A stretch of 64,000 nt of DNA from the NCBI GenBank assembly GCA_964408945.1, contig CAYPBJ010000006.1, forward strand, positions 1 through 64,000, written 5' to 3'. Source of the stretch: VMCP01 sp964408945. Its GTDB lineage: Bacteria > Bacteroidota > Bacteroidia > NS11-12g > UBA955. Of this stretch, positions 53,166 through 61,909 are shown piece after piece. The notes under the pieces were generated by a model. It was given only the letters and a program-made list of their open reading frames with translations, was not told the DNA's origin and made no database searches. The position numbers and the translations under genes were made by a program. Position 1 is the first letter of the stretch, and every line of letters begins with the position of its first letter.

Positions 53166-55325
53166 ATGAACATTGAAAAGTTTTCCTATGACAACCGACC
53201 GGTAAAGTGGTTTGCATACGCTACCATTTTCTGGGGCGTAATTGGCTTTATCGCTGGACTATGGGCTGCGATTGCCTTGTATTTTCCCGCCATCAATTTA
53301 GATTGGGCACCCACTACATTTGGTAGAATGAGGCCGGTTCACACGAATGCGGTCATTTTTGCTTTTGTAGGAAACGGAATTTTTATGGGTGTTTATTATT
53401 CGTTACAACGATTAGTGAAGGCTCGAATGTTCAGTGATGTGCTCAGCAAAATTCACTTCTGGGGATGGCAATTAATCATTGTTTTTGGCGCATTAACCCT
53501 TTGGATGGGGTATACCACAGGAAAAGAATACGCCGAATTGGAGTGGCCTTTAGATATAGCCATTACCTTGGTTTGGGTCATTTTTGGTATCAATATGTTT
53601 GGAACCATTATCAAGCGTAGAGAGCGTCACATTTATGTTGCAATTTGGTTCTATATAGCAACTTGGGTAACCGTTGCTATGTTGCACATTGTCAATAGCA
53701 TTGAATTACCTATCAGTTTCATGAAAAGTTACAGCTGGTATGCCGGCGTTCAAGATGCTTTGGTTCAATGGTGGTACGGTCACAATGCCGTGGCCTTTTT
53801 CTTAACTACTCCTTATTTGGGATTGATGTACTACTTCCTTCCCAAGGCAGCAAATAGACCGGTGTATTCTTACAGATTATCCATCATTCACTTTTGGGCC
53901 TTGATTTTTATTTATATCTGGGCTGGTCCTCACCACTTGTTGTATAGTGCGTTGCCAGATTGGGCTCAGTCTTTAGGTGTTGTCTTCTCAGTCATGTTGA
54001 TTGCTCCTTCTTGGGGTGGAATGATTAACGGTTTATTCACCTTGAGAGGCGCTTGGGATCGTGTTCGTGAAGATGTTGTTCTGAAGTTCATGGTAGTTGC
54101 AATCACCGCATATGGTATGGCCACTTTCGAAGGACCCATGTTATCATTGAAGAACGTCAATGCTATATCGCATTTTACCGATTGGACCATTGCGCACGTT
54201 CACGTTGGAGCCTTAGGCTGGAATGGATTTTTGACCTTTGGAGTTTTGTATTGGCTAATTCCAAAAATGTTTAGAACAGAACTTCATTCAAAAGGATTGG
54301 CCAATGCGCATTTTTGGTTGGGTACTTTGGGGATCGTATTTTATGCCATTCCCATGTATTGGGCTGGTTTTACTCAAAGTTTAAACTGGAAAACATTCAC
54401 TCCCGAAGGTACTTTACAATACTCTTTTCTTGATACGGTGAATATGTTACTTCCCATGTATCAGTTGAGGAGTTTTGGGGGACTATTATACTTAACTGGC
54501 GCCATTCTTATGGTCATCAACATTTATAAAACCGTCAAAAAAGGGTCGTTTTTAGCCGAAGAGGAAGCTCAAGCGCCTGCTTTAGTTCCCTATGAAGCGC
54601 ACAAAGGAGATCACTGGCACCGTGTTATTGAACGCAAACCCATACAGATGCTGGTTTTAAGTTTATTGGTTGTTGCCTTAGGTGGTTTAATAGAAATGAT
54701 TCCTACCTTTTTGGTGAAAACCAACATTCCAACCATTAGTTCGGTAAAGCCATATACGCCTTTGGAGTTGCATGGTCGTGATATTTACATTGCTGAAGGA
54801 TGTTATACTTGTCACTCTCAAATGGTTCGTCCATTCAGAGATGAGGTTAAACGGTATGGAGATTATTCAAAAGCGGGAGAGTTTGTATACGATCATCCAT
54901 TCCAGTGGGGAAGTAAACGAACCGGTCCCGATTTGGCTCGAGTAGGAGGGAAATACAACAATGCATGGCATTTTAATCACATGTATGAGCCTACATCTAC
55001 CAGTGAAGGATCAATAATGCCCCGTTACCCCTGGTTGCTTACCAAAGGAATTGACATTCGTAGAACTCCTGACATGATCCGAGCGATGCAAACCATGGAA
55101 GTTCCCTACGATGTTGACTATGCAAACAGAGCAACCGAAGACTTGGAAGCCCAAGCAAAGGTGATTTCAGATGATTTGAAATCGAACGAAGGCATCCGCC
55201 AGATATTGGAGGTGGAAGGTGTAAGAAATTTACAGCACTCAAGAATAGTTGCGCTTATTGCCTACCTACAGCGAATTGGAACAGATATTAAAAAGGCCCC
55301 TGTTAACACTTTGCCAGAAAACTAA
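53166..55325 (+). CDS. ccoNO: Fused cbb3-type cytochrome c oxidase subunits I and II
   Basis: A 719-residue fusion of CcoN and CcoO, the catalytic core and the haem-c subunit of the high-affinity cbb3 oxidase. Residues 1-490 carry about 12-13 membrane helices with the CcoN histidines (VHTNAVIFAF, WWYGHNAVAF, GPHHLLY, TIAHVHVGALGWNGF) that bind haem b, haem b3 and copper. After a further helix (about 497-515) comes CcoO, with the haem-c motif CYTCH at 546-550 and SIMPRYPWL with the axial methionine. Separate ccoN and ccoO genes are usual in Proteobacteria; the fusion is common in Bacteroidota. The enzyme reduces O2 at low tension and pumps protons. Confidence 0.96.
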   Translation: MNIEKFSYDNRPVKWFAYATIFWGVIGFIAGLWAAIALYFPAINLDWAPTTFGRMRPVHTNAVIFAFVGNGIFMGVYYSLQRLVKARMFSDVLSKIHFWGWQLIIVFGALTLWMGYTTGKEYAELEWPLDIAITLVWVIFGINMFGTIIKRRERHIYVAIWFYIATWVTVAMLHIVNSIELPISFMKSYSWYAGVQDALVQWWYGHNAVAFFLTTPYLGLMYYFLPKAANRPVYSYRLSIIHFWALIFIYIWAGPHHLLYSALPDWAQSLGVVFSVMLIAPSWGGMINGLFTLRGAWDRVREDVVLKFMVVAITAYGMATFEGPMLSLKNVNAISHFTDWTIAHVHVGALGWNGFLTFGVLYWLIPKMFRTELHSKGLANAHFWLGTLGIVFYAIPMYWAGFTQSLNWKTFTPEGTLQYSFLDTVNMLLPMYQLRSFGGLLYLTGAILMVINIYKTVKKGSFLAEEEAQAPALVPYEAHKGDHWHRVIERKPIQMLVLSLLVVALGGLIEMIPTFLVKTNIPTISSVKPYTPLELHGRDIYIAEGCYTCHSQMVRPFRDEVKRYGDYSKAGEFVYDHPFQWGSKRTGPDLARVGGKYNNAWHFNHMYEPTSTSEGSIMPRYPWLLTKGIDIRRTPDMIRAMQTMEVPYDVDYANRATEDLEAQAKVISDDLKSNEGIRQILEVEGVRNLQHSRIVALIAYLQRIGTDIKKAPVNTLPEN

Positions 55326-55337
55326 TTAAACATTTTT

Positions 55338-55499
55338 ATGAAGTTTATTAATTATTTGAAAACCATTGATAGTGTGACTATCTATCCACTTGTAACTCTG
55401 GCTTTATTTATCCTATTCTTTTTTGTTGTGATTTTGTGGGTTTCAAAAGCCAATAAAAATTACATCGATAACGCAAAAAACATCCCTCTAAATGATTAA
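55338..55499 (+). CDS. ccoQ: cbb3 oxidase small subunit CcoQ
   Basis: A 53-residue protein reading MKFINYLKTIDSVTIYP, one membrane helix (LVTLALFILFFFVVILWVS) and a polar tail. Position between ccoNO and ccoP, size and single-helix topology identify it as CcoQ, which helps stabilise CcoP in the complex. It lies 12 bases after ccoNO and five bases before ccoP. Confidence 0.9.
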   Translation: MKFINYLKTIDSVTIYPLVTLALFILFFFVVILWVSKANKNYIDNAKNIPLND

Positions 55500-55504
55500 A
55501 AACG

Positions 55505-56635
55505 ATGAAATCTTTTAAAAACATGATAGCCCTGATGGGCGGGTTGTTCGTGTCAGGGTTGGCATGGGCACAAAATGACGGAGCAAACTTGGCTGTTGGG
55601 GTATCAGCTGATGCGGCACCCATTCAGCAAGTTTCAGGATTTTCCATGGAACAATACATTCCATGGATTCTCACAGTTACCGCCATTGCTTTGGCCATTG
55701 TCATATTATTTATGGGTAATTTATTGAGTAAGGTGGCCATCTCTAAATTTCGAGATTCGACAAAAGCAATTGCAATAATTTTTGCTTTCGGCATGATGAA
55801 CGATGGCTCAGCGGCCGTAGAAATGTGGGCTGGTTTTACCACCTCTCAATTGAATGTAATTTTACTCTCTATCATTGGATTTGAAGTACTTATCATATTG
55901 TATTTTGCTAATTGGTTAAAAGCAGTAGTACTTCCCCCGGCACTTAAAGAAAAGTCTAAGAAAACGGCTTTTTGGAAGATTTGGTGGGATAAAATGAACA
56001 AATCAGTGGAGATTGAAAAGGAAAAAGATGTTCAATTGGATCATGATTACGATGGCATTAAAGAGTTAGACAATGCATTGCCACCTTGGTGGGTTTATGG
56101 ATTCTATTTAACCATTGTATTTGCCGGAATCTATGTTTGGAGATATCATATTGCAGGAACAGCGCCCCTTCAAGTTCAAGAATTAAAGAATGAAATGGCG
56201 CAAGCCGAAATTCAACAAGCCTTGTACAATGAACAAAATGCAGCCAAGGTAGATGAAAATACAATCACCTATAGTGCAGATGCTGGTATGATTTCTGAAG
56301 GTGGAAAGCTATTTGCTAAAAATTGTGTTGCTTGTCATGCTGCTGATGGTGGTGGTGGCACCGGTCCCAACTTAACAGATGATTACTGGAAGCACGGAGG
56401 TGATATCAAAGACATTTTTAGAACCATTTCTAAAGGGGTACCTGAAATGGGAATGATTGCTTGGGGCGGAATTTTAACTGCCAAAGACGTAGCAAATTTA
56501 GCCACCTATGTAAAATCTATCAATGGCTCTAAAACTGCAGCTCCCAAAGCACCCGAAGGCACCCTTTTTCAAGAAGATAGTGCTCCAGTCAACACTGACA
56601 CTGCTGATGCTACACCTAAGGTTTCAATGAAATAG
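55505..56635 (+). CDS. ccoP: cbb3 oxidase subunit III, cytochrome c, single haem
   Basis: A 376-residue membrane cytochrome c that passes electrons into the oxidase. Residues 1-22 resemble a signal peptide (LAWAQ). Membrane helices follow at about 51-70 and 118-140, then the FixP_N-type motif DHDYDGIKELDNALPPWWVYGFYLTIVFAGIYVW (about 178-211). A cytochrome c domain follows with CVACH at 274-278 and a GMIAWGG axial-methionine region. Only one haem-c motif is present, whereas proteobacterial CcoP carries two. The extra N-terminal helices before FixP_N are also more than the short proteobacterial form has; both features are typical of Bacteroidota versions as I recall them. The C-terminal tail is Pro/Thr/Asp-rich and probably disordered. 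Confidence 0.94.
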   Translation: MKSFKNMIALMGGLFVSGLAWAQNDGANLAVGVSADAAPIQQVSGFSMEQYIPWILTVTAIALAIVILFMGNLLSKVAISKFRDSTKAIAIIFAFGMMNDGSAAVEMWAGFTTSQLNVILLSIIGFEVLIILYFANWLKAVVLPPALKEKSKKTAFWKIWWDKMNKSVEIEKEKDVQLDHDYDGIKELDNALPPWWVYGFYLTIVFAGIYVWRYHIAGTAPLQVQELKNEMAQAEIQQALYNEQNAAKVDENTITYSADAGMISEGGKLFAKNCVACHAADGGGGTGPNLTDDYWKHGGDIKDIFRTISKGVPEMGMIAWGGILTAKDVANLATYVKSINGSKTAAPKAPEGTLFQEDSAPVNTDTADATPKVSMK

Positions 56636-56651
56636 TAACAACAATCAAAAC

Positions 56652-58085
56652 ATGTCAATTCCTGACAATTCCGTCTTTGACGAGAATGATGAATACCGCA
56701 ATAGAGTTTCAACCATAGATGAAAAAGGTAAGCGAAATTGGGTTTATGCATACAAGCCAACCGGGAGTTTTTATAACGCCCGAACATGGCTATCTGTAGT
56801 TTACTTATTGATTTTCTTTGGACTTCCTTTGATAAAATATAAGGGTGAACCATTCATGCTCTTGAATATTTTAGAGCGTAAGTTTGTTGTTTTTGGATTT
56901 GTTTTTTGGTCTCAGGATTTTTTCTTGTTTGGATTGACCATGATTCTCTTTGTGGTCTTCATCATTGTTTTTACCGTTGCTTTCGGCCGACTGTTCTGCG
57001 GATGGGCTTGTCCACAAACCGTGTTTATGGAAATGGTATTCCGAAAACTCGAATATTTGATAGAAGGCGATGCCCCCAAACAAAGAGCATTTGATAAAAT
57101 GCCTTGGAACGGGGAAAAGATCCGTAAAAGGGGTTTGAAATATGCGGTATTCTTTGTTGTTTCTTTTTTAATAAGTAATACCTTTTTGGCGTATATCATA
57201 GGTGCTGATGAAGTGTATAAAATTGCTACAGAACCCCTGCAGCTGCATTTAGGTGGATTAATTGCCATGTTGGTATTCTCGAGCATCTTTTTCTTTATCT
57301 ACGTTTGGTTCAGAGAACAAGTATGCACAGTGGTTTGTCCATACGGAAGGCTTCAGGGGGTATTGTTAGATAAGCATTCAGTGGTGGTTGCCTATGATTA
57401 CGTTCGCGGCGAGCCGCGAGAAAAATTGAGAAAAGGACAAGATCGCACTGCAGGAGATTGCATTGACTGTTTACAGTGTGTGCATGTTTGTCCAACTGGA
57501 ATTGATATTCGAAACGGTACTCAATTAGAATGCACCCATTGTACGGCTTGCATTGATGCCTGTGATAACATCATGGACAAAATCAATAAACCAAGGGGGT
57601 TGGTTCGTTATGCTTCCGAAACAACCATTGCAGAAAATAAGCCATTTGTGATCACACCCAGGCTCAAAGCATATATTGCTGTTTTGGTTGCACTACTGGG
57701 AATTTGGTTGTTGATTCTGACATCGCGTTCAACCGTTGAAATGCAAATTAGAAAAGTTCCAGGACAGCTGTATACTATCACTGAAGATGGAAAATACCGC
57801 AATGCTTTTAACTTAATGCTAATCAATAAAAGCCATAACAATATAGATTCATTGTATTTGAAGATTCAAGATCAGCGATATGAAATTCAATGGGTTGATG
57901 GTGAATACTACCGAAAATTAGAGAAAGAGAAGATCAAACGCACCACCTTTTTCATTTTGGTTGATCCTGATCAAGTTAAAGATAGAAAAGAGCCCATTCA
58001 AATTGACTTATACATGGGTGAACACTTGATGGTCTCTGAAAAAACAGCATTTTTGTCTCCGCATAAACCAAATAAAAAATCATGA
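56652..58085 (+). CDS. ccoG: Cytochrome c oxidase accessory protein CcoG (FixG/RdxA)
   Basis: A 477-residue membrane iron-sulphur protein needed for cbb3 maturation; in Rhodobacter CcoG acts as a cupric reductase. Helices lie at about 47-63, 80-110, 160-180, 195-220 and 340-357. The segment RLFCGWACPQTVFMEMVFRKLEYLIEG is conserved in the family. Two 4Fe-4S clusters are marked by CIDCLQCVHVCPTGID and CTHCTACIDACD. The C-terminal domain is beta-rich, as in FixG. It follows ccoP by 16 bases and overlaps ccoH by four bases. Confidence 0.95.
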   Translation: MSIPDNSVFDENDEYRNRVSTIDEKGKRNWVYAYKPTGSFYNARTWLSVVYLLIFFGLPLIKYKGEPFMLLNILERKFVVFGFVFWSQDFFLFGLTMILFVVFIIVFTVAFGRLFCGWACPQTVFMEMVFRKLEYLIEGDAPKQRAFDKMPWNGEKIRKRGLKYAVFFVVSFLISNTFLAYIIGADEVYKIATEPLQLHLGGLIAMLVFSSIFFFIYVWFREQVCTVVCPYGRLQGVLLDKHSVVVAYDYVRGEPREKLRKGQDRTAGDCIDCLQCVHVCPTGIDIRNGTQLECTHCTACIDACDNIMDKINKPRGLVRYASETTIAENKPFVITPRLKAYIAVLVALLGIWLLILTSRSTVEMQIRKVPGQLYTITEDGKYRNAFNLMLINKSHNNIDSLYLKIQDQRYEIQWVDGEYYRKLEKEKIKRTTFFILVDPDQVKDRKEPIQIDLYMGEHLMVSEKTAFLSPHKPNKKS

Positions 58086-58528
58086 ATTGGGGTAAAGGAA
58101 TCATTTTAGTGTACGTGCTTTTTGTAGCAGGTATTGCATATTTAGTGTACGGTGCTACGCATACCACTTTTGAGTTGGTAGAAGAAAATTACTACGAGAA
58201 AGAATTGGCTTTTCAAAGTCAAATCAATTGGACAAAAAACGCCATTGATCAGAAAATGAAAATTGTTGTTCAAGAGGTAGGTTCAAAAATTCAGATATCC
58301 GTTGTAAGTAAAGACAGCAATACCAATGCTGATTTCACGTCAGCAAGTGTTTGGTTTTACAACGCCATGGACAAATCAAAAGACCAACATCTTGAATTAG
58401 GCAATGCCATTGAGGCTCATTGGTTGGTTGATGGAAATCTTCCCAAAGGTCATTTTGAGGTGAAAGTAAGATGGAATAATGTATCGAAAGATACATTCTT
58501 TGCAGTGACCGAATTTATAAAAAAATAG
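58082..58528 (+). CDS. ccoH: cbb3 assembly protein CcoH (FixH)
   Basis: A 148-residue protein with one N-terminal helix (about 6-23) and the FixH landmarks NWGKGI, 'THTTFELVEENYYEKELAFQSQI' and a beta-rich periplasmic domain (VRWNNVSKDTFF). CcoH interacts with CcoN and stabilises the oxidase (family knowledge). It is translationally coupled to ccoG by an ATGA overlap, and the next gene starts on the base following its stop. Confidence 0.93.
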   Translation: MNWGKGIILVYVLFVAGIAYLVYGATHTTFELVEENYYEKELAFQSQINWTKNAIDQKMKIVVQEVGSKIQISVVSKDSNTNADFTSASVWFYNAMDKSKDQHLELGNAIEAHWLVDGNLPKGHFEVKVRWNNVSKDTFFAVTEFIKK

Positions 58529-59209
58529 ATGATTCTGGCACCTCTTTTTAGCGGTTTGGTTCTAGGCGCTGCCGGAAGTATGCATTGTGTGGGAATGTGC
58601 GGCCCATTGGCCCTTCTTTTGCCAGGCGGCACTTTTTCAGTGACTGCAATCTATCATTTGGGAAGAACCTCTATCTATGTCATTTTGGGTGTTTTGGTAG
58701 GTGCTTTGCTCGAGTTTATTGATGTGAGGCAATATGAGCAATGGTTCTCATTGTTCTTGGGCGGCCTTTTTCTTTTACTTTGGATTTATGATTTCTGGGG
58801 ACGTAAATCTGTAGGAAGTTCGCCCATCCAGGCTTGGTTGAACAAACAGTTTAGCCTATCTATTAAAAGAAATTCATTGTGGGGTTGGTGGATAGCGGGA
58901 ATGGTCAATGGCCTTTTACCTTGTGGATTGGTGTATGGCGCTCTACTGGCATCGATGGGATTTGGAAGTTTATCTGGTTCGGTATTGTTCATGTTTGGAT
59001 TTGGTGTTGCCACGGCTCCAATTTTGTTATTGATTTCGCTTGGAAAACGGGTAATTGCACAAAAAATGGGCTTGCTTTCTCAGAAAATTTTGCCGTTTTG
59101 GCTGCTGATAATGGCTTTGGTGTTTTTGTTGAGGGGAGCAAATTTGGGTATCCCGTTTTTAAGTCCAAAAATGAAAGCACCAACTCAAAAACACGCTTGC
59201 TGCCATTGA
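58529..59209 (+). CDS. TauE/SafE-type membrane protein linked to cbb3 oxidase
   Basis: A 226-residue membrane protein of the sulphite exporter TauE/SafE family (COG2836 branch) with six or so helices. The opening LVLGAAGSMHCVGMCGPLALLLPG, with paired Cys and His in the first helix, and the later GMVNGLLPCGLVYGAL are conserved in this branch, which regularly follows ccoGH. The cysteine and histidine residues in the membrane and the CCH tail suggest handling of copper rather than sulphite, but transport has not been shown for this branch to my knowledge. It starts one base after ccoH and is the last structural gene before the Crp/Fnr gene. Confidence 0.9.
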   Translation: MILAPLFSGLVLGAAGSMHCVGMCGPLALLLPGGTFSVTAIYHLGRTSIYVILGVLVGALLEFIDVRQYEQWFSLFLGGLFLLLWIYDFWGRKSVGSSPIQAWLNKQFSLSIKRNSLWGWWIAGMVNGLLPCGLVYGALLASMGFGSLSGSVLFMFGFGVATAPILLLISLGKRVIAQKMGLLSQKILPFWLLIMALVFLLRGANLGIPFLSPKMKAPTQKHACCH

Positions 59210-59242
59210 AATTTGGGGCTTGTGTAAGTGGGTTTCTCTTTA

Positions 59243-59250
59243 TAACTTTG
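59243..59250 (+). promoter_or_regulatory. Candidate -7 promoter element of the Crp/Fnr gene
   Basis: TAACTTTG matches TAnnTTTG and is preceded by a TTG at 59220-59222 with a 20-base spacing, in the range reported for Bacteroidota. It ends 26 bases before the ATG, so unlike several other candidates here the message would have a leader. Confidence 0.55.
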
Positions 59251-59276
59251 GGAGTACCCCAAATAAACTATGCCTC

Positions 59277-59987
59277 ATGAGTTTCGATCACAAAGAACTT
59301 GACTGTAAGAATTGTGTAAAGCGCTTTAATTCTGTTTTTTGTCGCGCGGAAAATGATTCTTTAGATTCCATCAACGAAGAAAAGGTTTGTACTCCCTATA
59401 AAAAAGGCCAGTACATATTTCATGAAGGAATGCGTCCGCATGGGGTGTTTTGTGTGAATTATGGTAAAATCAAACTATCCAAACTAGGCGATGATGGCAA
59501 AGAGCAAATCTTGAGATTGGTAAAAGCAGGTGATCTTTTGGGATATAGATCCTTATTGGGAGAAGATAAATATTTTGCTAGCGCCATAGTTATGGAAGAT
59601 GCAGGTGTGTGTTTCATTCCGAAGCATTTGTTTATGGGAGTTCTTCAAAAAGACGGTGTGTTGAGCATGGAAATCATGAAATTGCTTTCGGATGATTTGA
59701 AAAAGGCAGACCAACACATCACTCACATGGCTCAAAAACCCGTTAGAGAGCGTCTTGCAGAGGCACTTTTGTTTATCAAAGAAACCTATGGTTACGAAGT
59801 CGATGGCAAAACTTTGAATCTGAAAATAACCCGCGAAGAGTTGGCGAATTTAGTTGGAACTGCTACAGAAACCGTCATTCGACTACTTTCTGATTTTAAG
59901 CATGATAATTTGGTATTGCTAGAAGGGAAGAAAATATTAATTCAGAACCTCCCCGGTTTGGTCAAGACTGCTAGAATTGAGGATTAA
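59277..59987 (+). CDS. Crp/Fnr-family regulator with N-terminal cysteine cluster
   Basis: A 236-residue transcription factor. I use the ATG at 59277 (MSFDHKELDCKNC); the open frame begins further upstream inside the promoter. The N-terminus has C10-x2-C13-x8-C22, and another cysteine at 38, compatible with an oxygen- or NO-sensing iron-sulphur cluster as in Fnr, though the spacing differs from the E. coli protein. The cyclic-nucleotide-type beta-roll spans about 42-150. The DNA-recognition helix reads LVGTATETVIRLLSDF; the E and R match the Fnr pattern E-x-x-S-R with Ile in place of Ser. That supports binding to TGA-N6-TCA sites such as the two boxes upstream of the cco genes. It is the likely regulator of the cluster. 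Confidence 0.9.
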   Translation: MSFDHKELDCKNCVKRFNSVFCRAENDSLDSINEEKVCTPYKKGQYIFHEGMRPHGVFCVNYGKIKLSKLGDDGKEQILRLVKAGDLLGYRSLLGEDKYFASAIVMEDAGVCFIPKHLFMGVLQKDGVLSMEIMKLLSDDLKKADQHITHMAQKPVRERLAEALLFIKETYGYEVDGKTLNLKITREELANLVGTATETVIRLLSDFKHDNLVLLEGKKILIQNLPGLVKTARIED

Positions 59988-60578
59988 TTCCTCTAGTTCG
60001 CGTCTTGATTTCTGTTGATCAGCATATTCTTTTGAATGTATGTTGACCGTTTGGGTATTAAAGAAATTAATGGAATTGCTTTGAACCAATTGGTTTAATT
60101 TCTTTGGAGATAATCCAGAAGCTGAAATTCCAATAATTCCACCTCTAGCATTTAATTTGGAGATCAACTCAATATTTTTAGAAAATTCTTTTACGCTGTT
60201 TAACTCATGAAAGAACACAGAGTATTTTTCTATATGAAGGTCCCATAATTCATCTTTGTAGGAACCGTATTGCAAATCAGATTGAGGCAAAAGATGAATA
60301 TGATTGCTCCACCGAGTGCTTTTATGGTGCTCGTCAACGATAGACTGTATGCTTTGGTGTGGCTTGAAAGTGAAATAGAAAAAAAACTGTCCAACAATCC
60401 CAAGTTCGCTGAATAAGTGGTTAAACTGAGTAATCAATTCTTCTTTACAACTAAACGGCAACCCTATGTAAAATTCTTGTTTGAGACAGAATTTTATGTG
60501 TTTTTGATAGTGCAAAATCACTTCGGCAGTATTTACGGATTCACGATGAATGAAAACGTCTGAGTCAATGATGTTCAT
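59937..60578 (-). CDS. Uncharacterised protein overlapping the Crp/Fnr gene
   Basis: A 213-residue soluble protein beginning MNIIDSDVFIHRESVNTAEV. No signal peptide or membrane helix is visible. The sequence has scattered hydrophobic strands (EFYIGLPF, GQFFFYFTF, GGIIGISASGLS) and a charged C-terminal helix. The 'GLSPKKLNQLV' segment resembles nothing I can name with confidence. Its last 17 codons overlap, tail to tail, the end of the Crp/Fnr gene. No other long frame competes for this interval, and the ATG is clean, so I treat it as a real gene of unknown function. Confidence 0.6.
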   Translation of the reverse strand: MNIIDSDVFIHRESVNTAEVILHYQKHIKFCLKQEFYIGLPFSCKEELITQFNHLFSELGIVGQFFFYFTFKPHQSIQSIVDEHHKSTRWSNHIHLLPQSDLQYGSYKDELWDLHIEKYSVFFHELNSVKEFSKNIELISKLNARGGIIGISASGLSPKKLNQLVQSNSINFFNTQTVNIHSKEYADQQKSRRELEELILNSSSLDQTGEVLN

Positions 60579-60682
60579 ATGAAGTCAACAAGCATCGACA
60601 AATTTCTACGTCTAAGAGCACATCACCTAACTTTGATCGGTGAAAGTTATAAGATGTTACAATAACTTACAGTGGCAGATTA

Positions 60683-61873
60683 CTATTTATTAGAATTGTT
60701 AGTGGCTATGAAGCCCAAATAACCTAGAGTGGCTGCGATGACACTTGCAGAAATGATGCTGATTTTGGCTAGATTGATGTGCGATTCATTGGTAAAGGCC
60801 AAGTTAGAAACAAAGATTGACATGGTGAATCCAATTCCTCCCAATATTCCGGCAGCTAATAACATTCCTTTGCTAATGTTGGATGAAATTTCTGCAATTT
60901 TTAATTTCTGGGCAATGATGCTGAAGGAAAATATTCCCAAGGGTTTACCGATTAAAAGTCCAAAGAAAACACCAATAGAAAGCGGGGTAAACGCATCGTT
61001 TAGAATGCGGGTATCAATGGGAATAGCGGTATTGGCAGCAGCAAACAAAGGCAATATCAAAAATGAGACGATGCCAGATAGTTTATGTTCAATTTGATTG
61101 GCCAATTTCTTTTCTTTGTTCGTCTGTCTGGGGAGCATGAAAGCTAAAATTACCCCTGCAATGGTAGCATGTATGCCGGTATGCAGCATGGCAAACCATA
61201 GGGCAAAACCAAGTATTGTGTACAACCATGCATAATCCCAATTTTTGCGATCGGCAATTTCTAAGATCAGAATAATGGCAGCAGCAACAGCCATCCAACC
61301 CCAAGAAATGGGCTGACCATAAAAAATGGCGATGATTAAAATAGCGCCTAAGTCATCAATAATGGCCAACGCTGTTAGAAAAACTTTTAATGCAGGCGGA
61401 ACTCGGTCTCCCAATAAACCCAAAATGGCAATGGCAAAGGCAATATCGGTGGCAGTGGGAATACCAATACCTGAGATGGTTTCCGGAGAATTTAAATTCA
61501 CTAAAAAATAAATCAGGGCCGGAATCATCATGCCTCCAAGAGCGCCCATGACAGGCAGTAAGGCTTTCTTTCGGTCACTTAGTTCACCATCAATCAATTC
61601 TCTTTTAATTTCAATTCCAACCAAAAGAAAGAAAATGGTCATCAGCGCGTCGTTTATCCAATCAGTAACGCTGTGTTTTAGGTGTAAATGGTATGCTTCT
61701 GATCCAAATTCAAACTTCCACATATTTACGTATTCTGTTGACCAAATGCTGTTTGCGATAAATAATGAGGCTAAGGTGAACAGCACTAAAAGAATACCAG
61801 CCGATTGTTGATGTTGAAAAAATTCTTTAAACAAATGTGTTAATCGAATTCTTGGAGCTCGGCGTTTTTCCAT
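60683..61873 (-). CDS. nhaA: Na+/H+ antiporter NhaA
   Basis: A 396-residue inner-membrane antiporter that exchanges internal Na+ for external H+ and controls sodium and pH balance. The ion site is visible: PTATDIAFAIAILGLLG (first aspartate) and LAIIDDLGAI (the aspartate pair), equal to D133, D163 and D164 of the E. coli protein. The family landmarks FFLLVGIEIKRELIDGELS and the 12-helix pattern are complete. I use the ATG at 61873; a TTG three codons earlier is also in frame. It is divergent from ribD across 36 bases. Confidence 0.96.
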   Translation of the reverse strand: MEKRRAPRIRLTHLFKEFFQHQQSAGILLVLFTLASLFIANSIWSTEYVNMWKFEFGSEAYHLHLKHSVTDWINDALMTIFFLLVGIEIKRELIDGELSDRKKALLPVMGALGGMMIPALIYFLVNLNSPETISGIGIPTATDIAFAIAILGLLGDRVPPALKVFLTALAIIDDLGAILIIAIFYGQPISWGWMAVAAAIILILEIADRKNWDYAWLYTILGFALWFAMLHTGIHATIAGVILAFMLPRQTNKEKKLANQIEHKLSGIVSFLILPLFAAANTAIPIDTRILNDAFTPLSIGVFFGLLIGKPLGIFSFSIIAQKLKIAEISSNISKGMLLAAGILGGIGFTMSIFVSNLAFTNESHINLAKISIISASVIAATLGYLGFIATNNSNK

Positions 61874-61879
61874 GGACTT

Positions 61880-61900
61880 CAAAAATAAAGGTTATTTTCG
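61880..61900. promoter_or_regulatory. Back-to-back promoter elements for nhaA and ribD
   Basis: On the minus strand TATTTTTG (61880-61887) matches TAnnTTTG and ends six bases before the nhaA ATG. On the plus strand TATTTTCG (61893-61900), one base off the consensus, ends nine bases before the ribD TTG. The two elements are only five bases apart, so polymerases on the two genes should exclude each other. Confidence 0.45.
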
Positions 61901-61909
61901 CAATTCACC

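Noticed and set aside
61874..61909. FMN riboswitch before ribD
   Set aside because: Only 36 bases are available, far less than an FMN aptamer needs, and none of its conserved core is visible.
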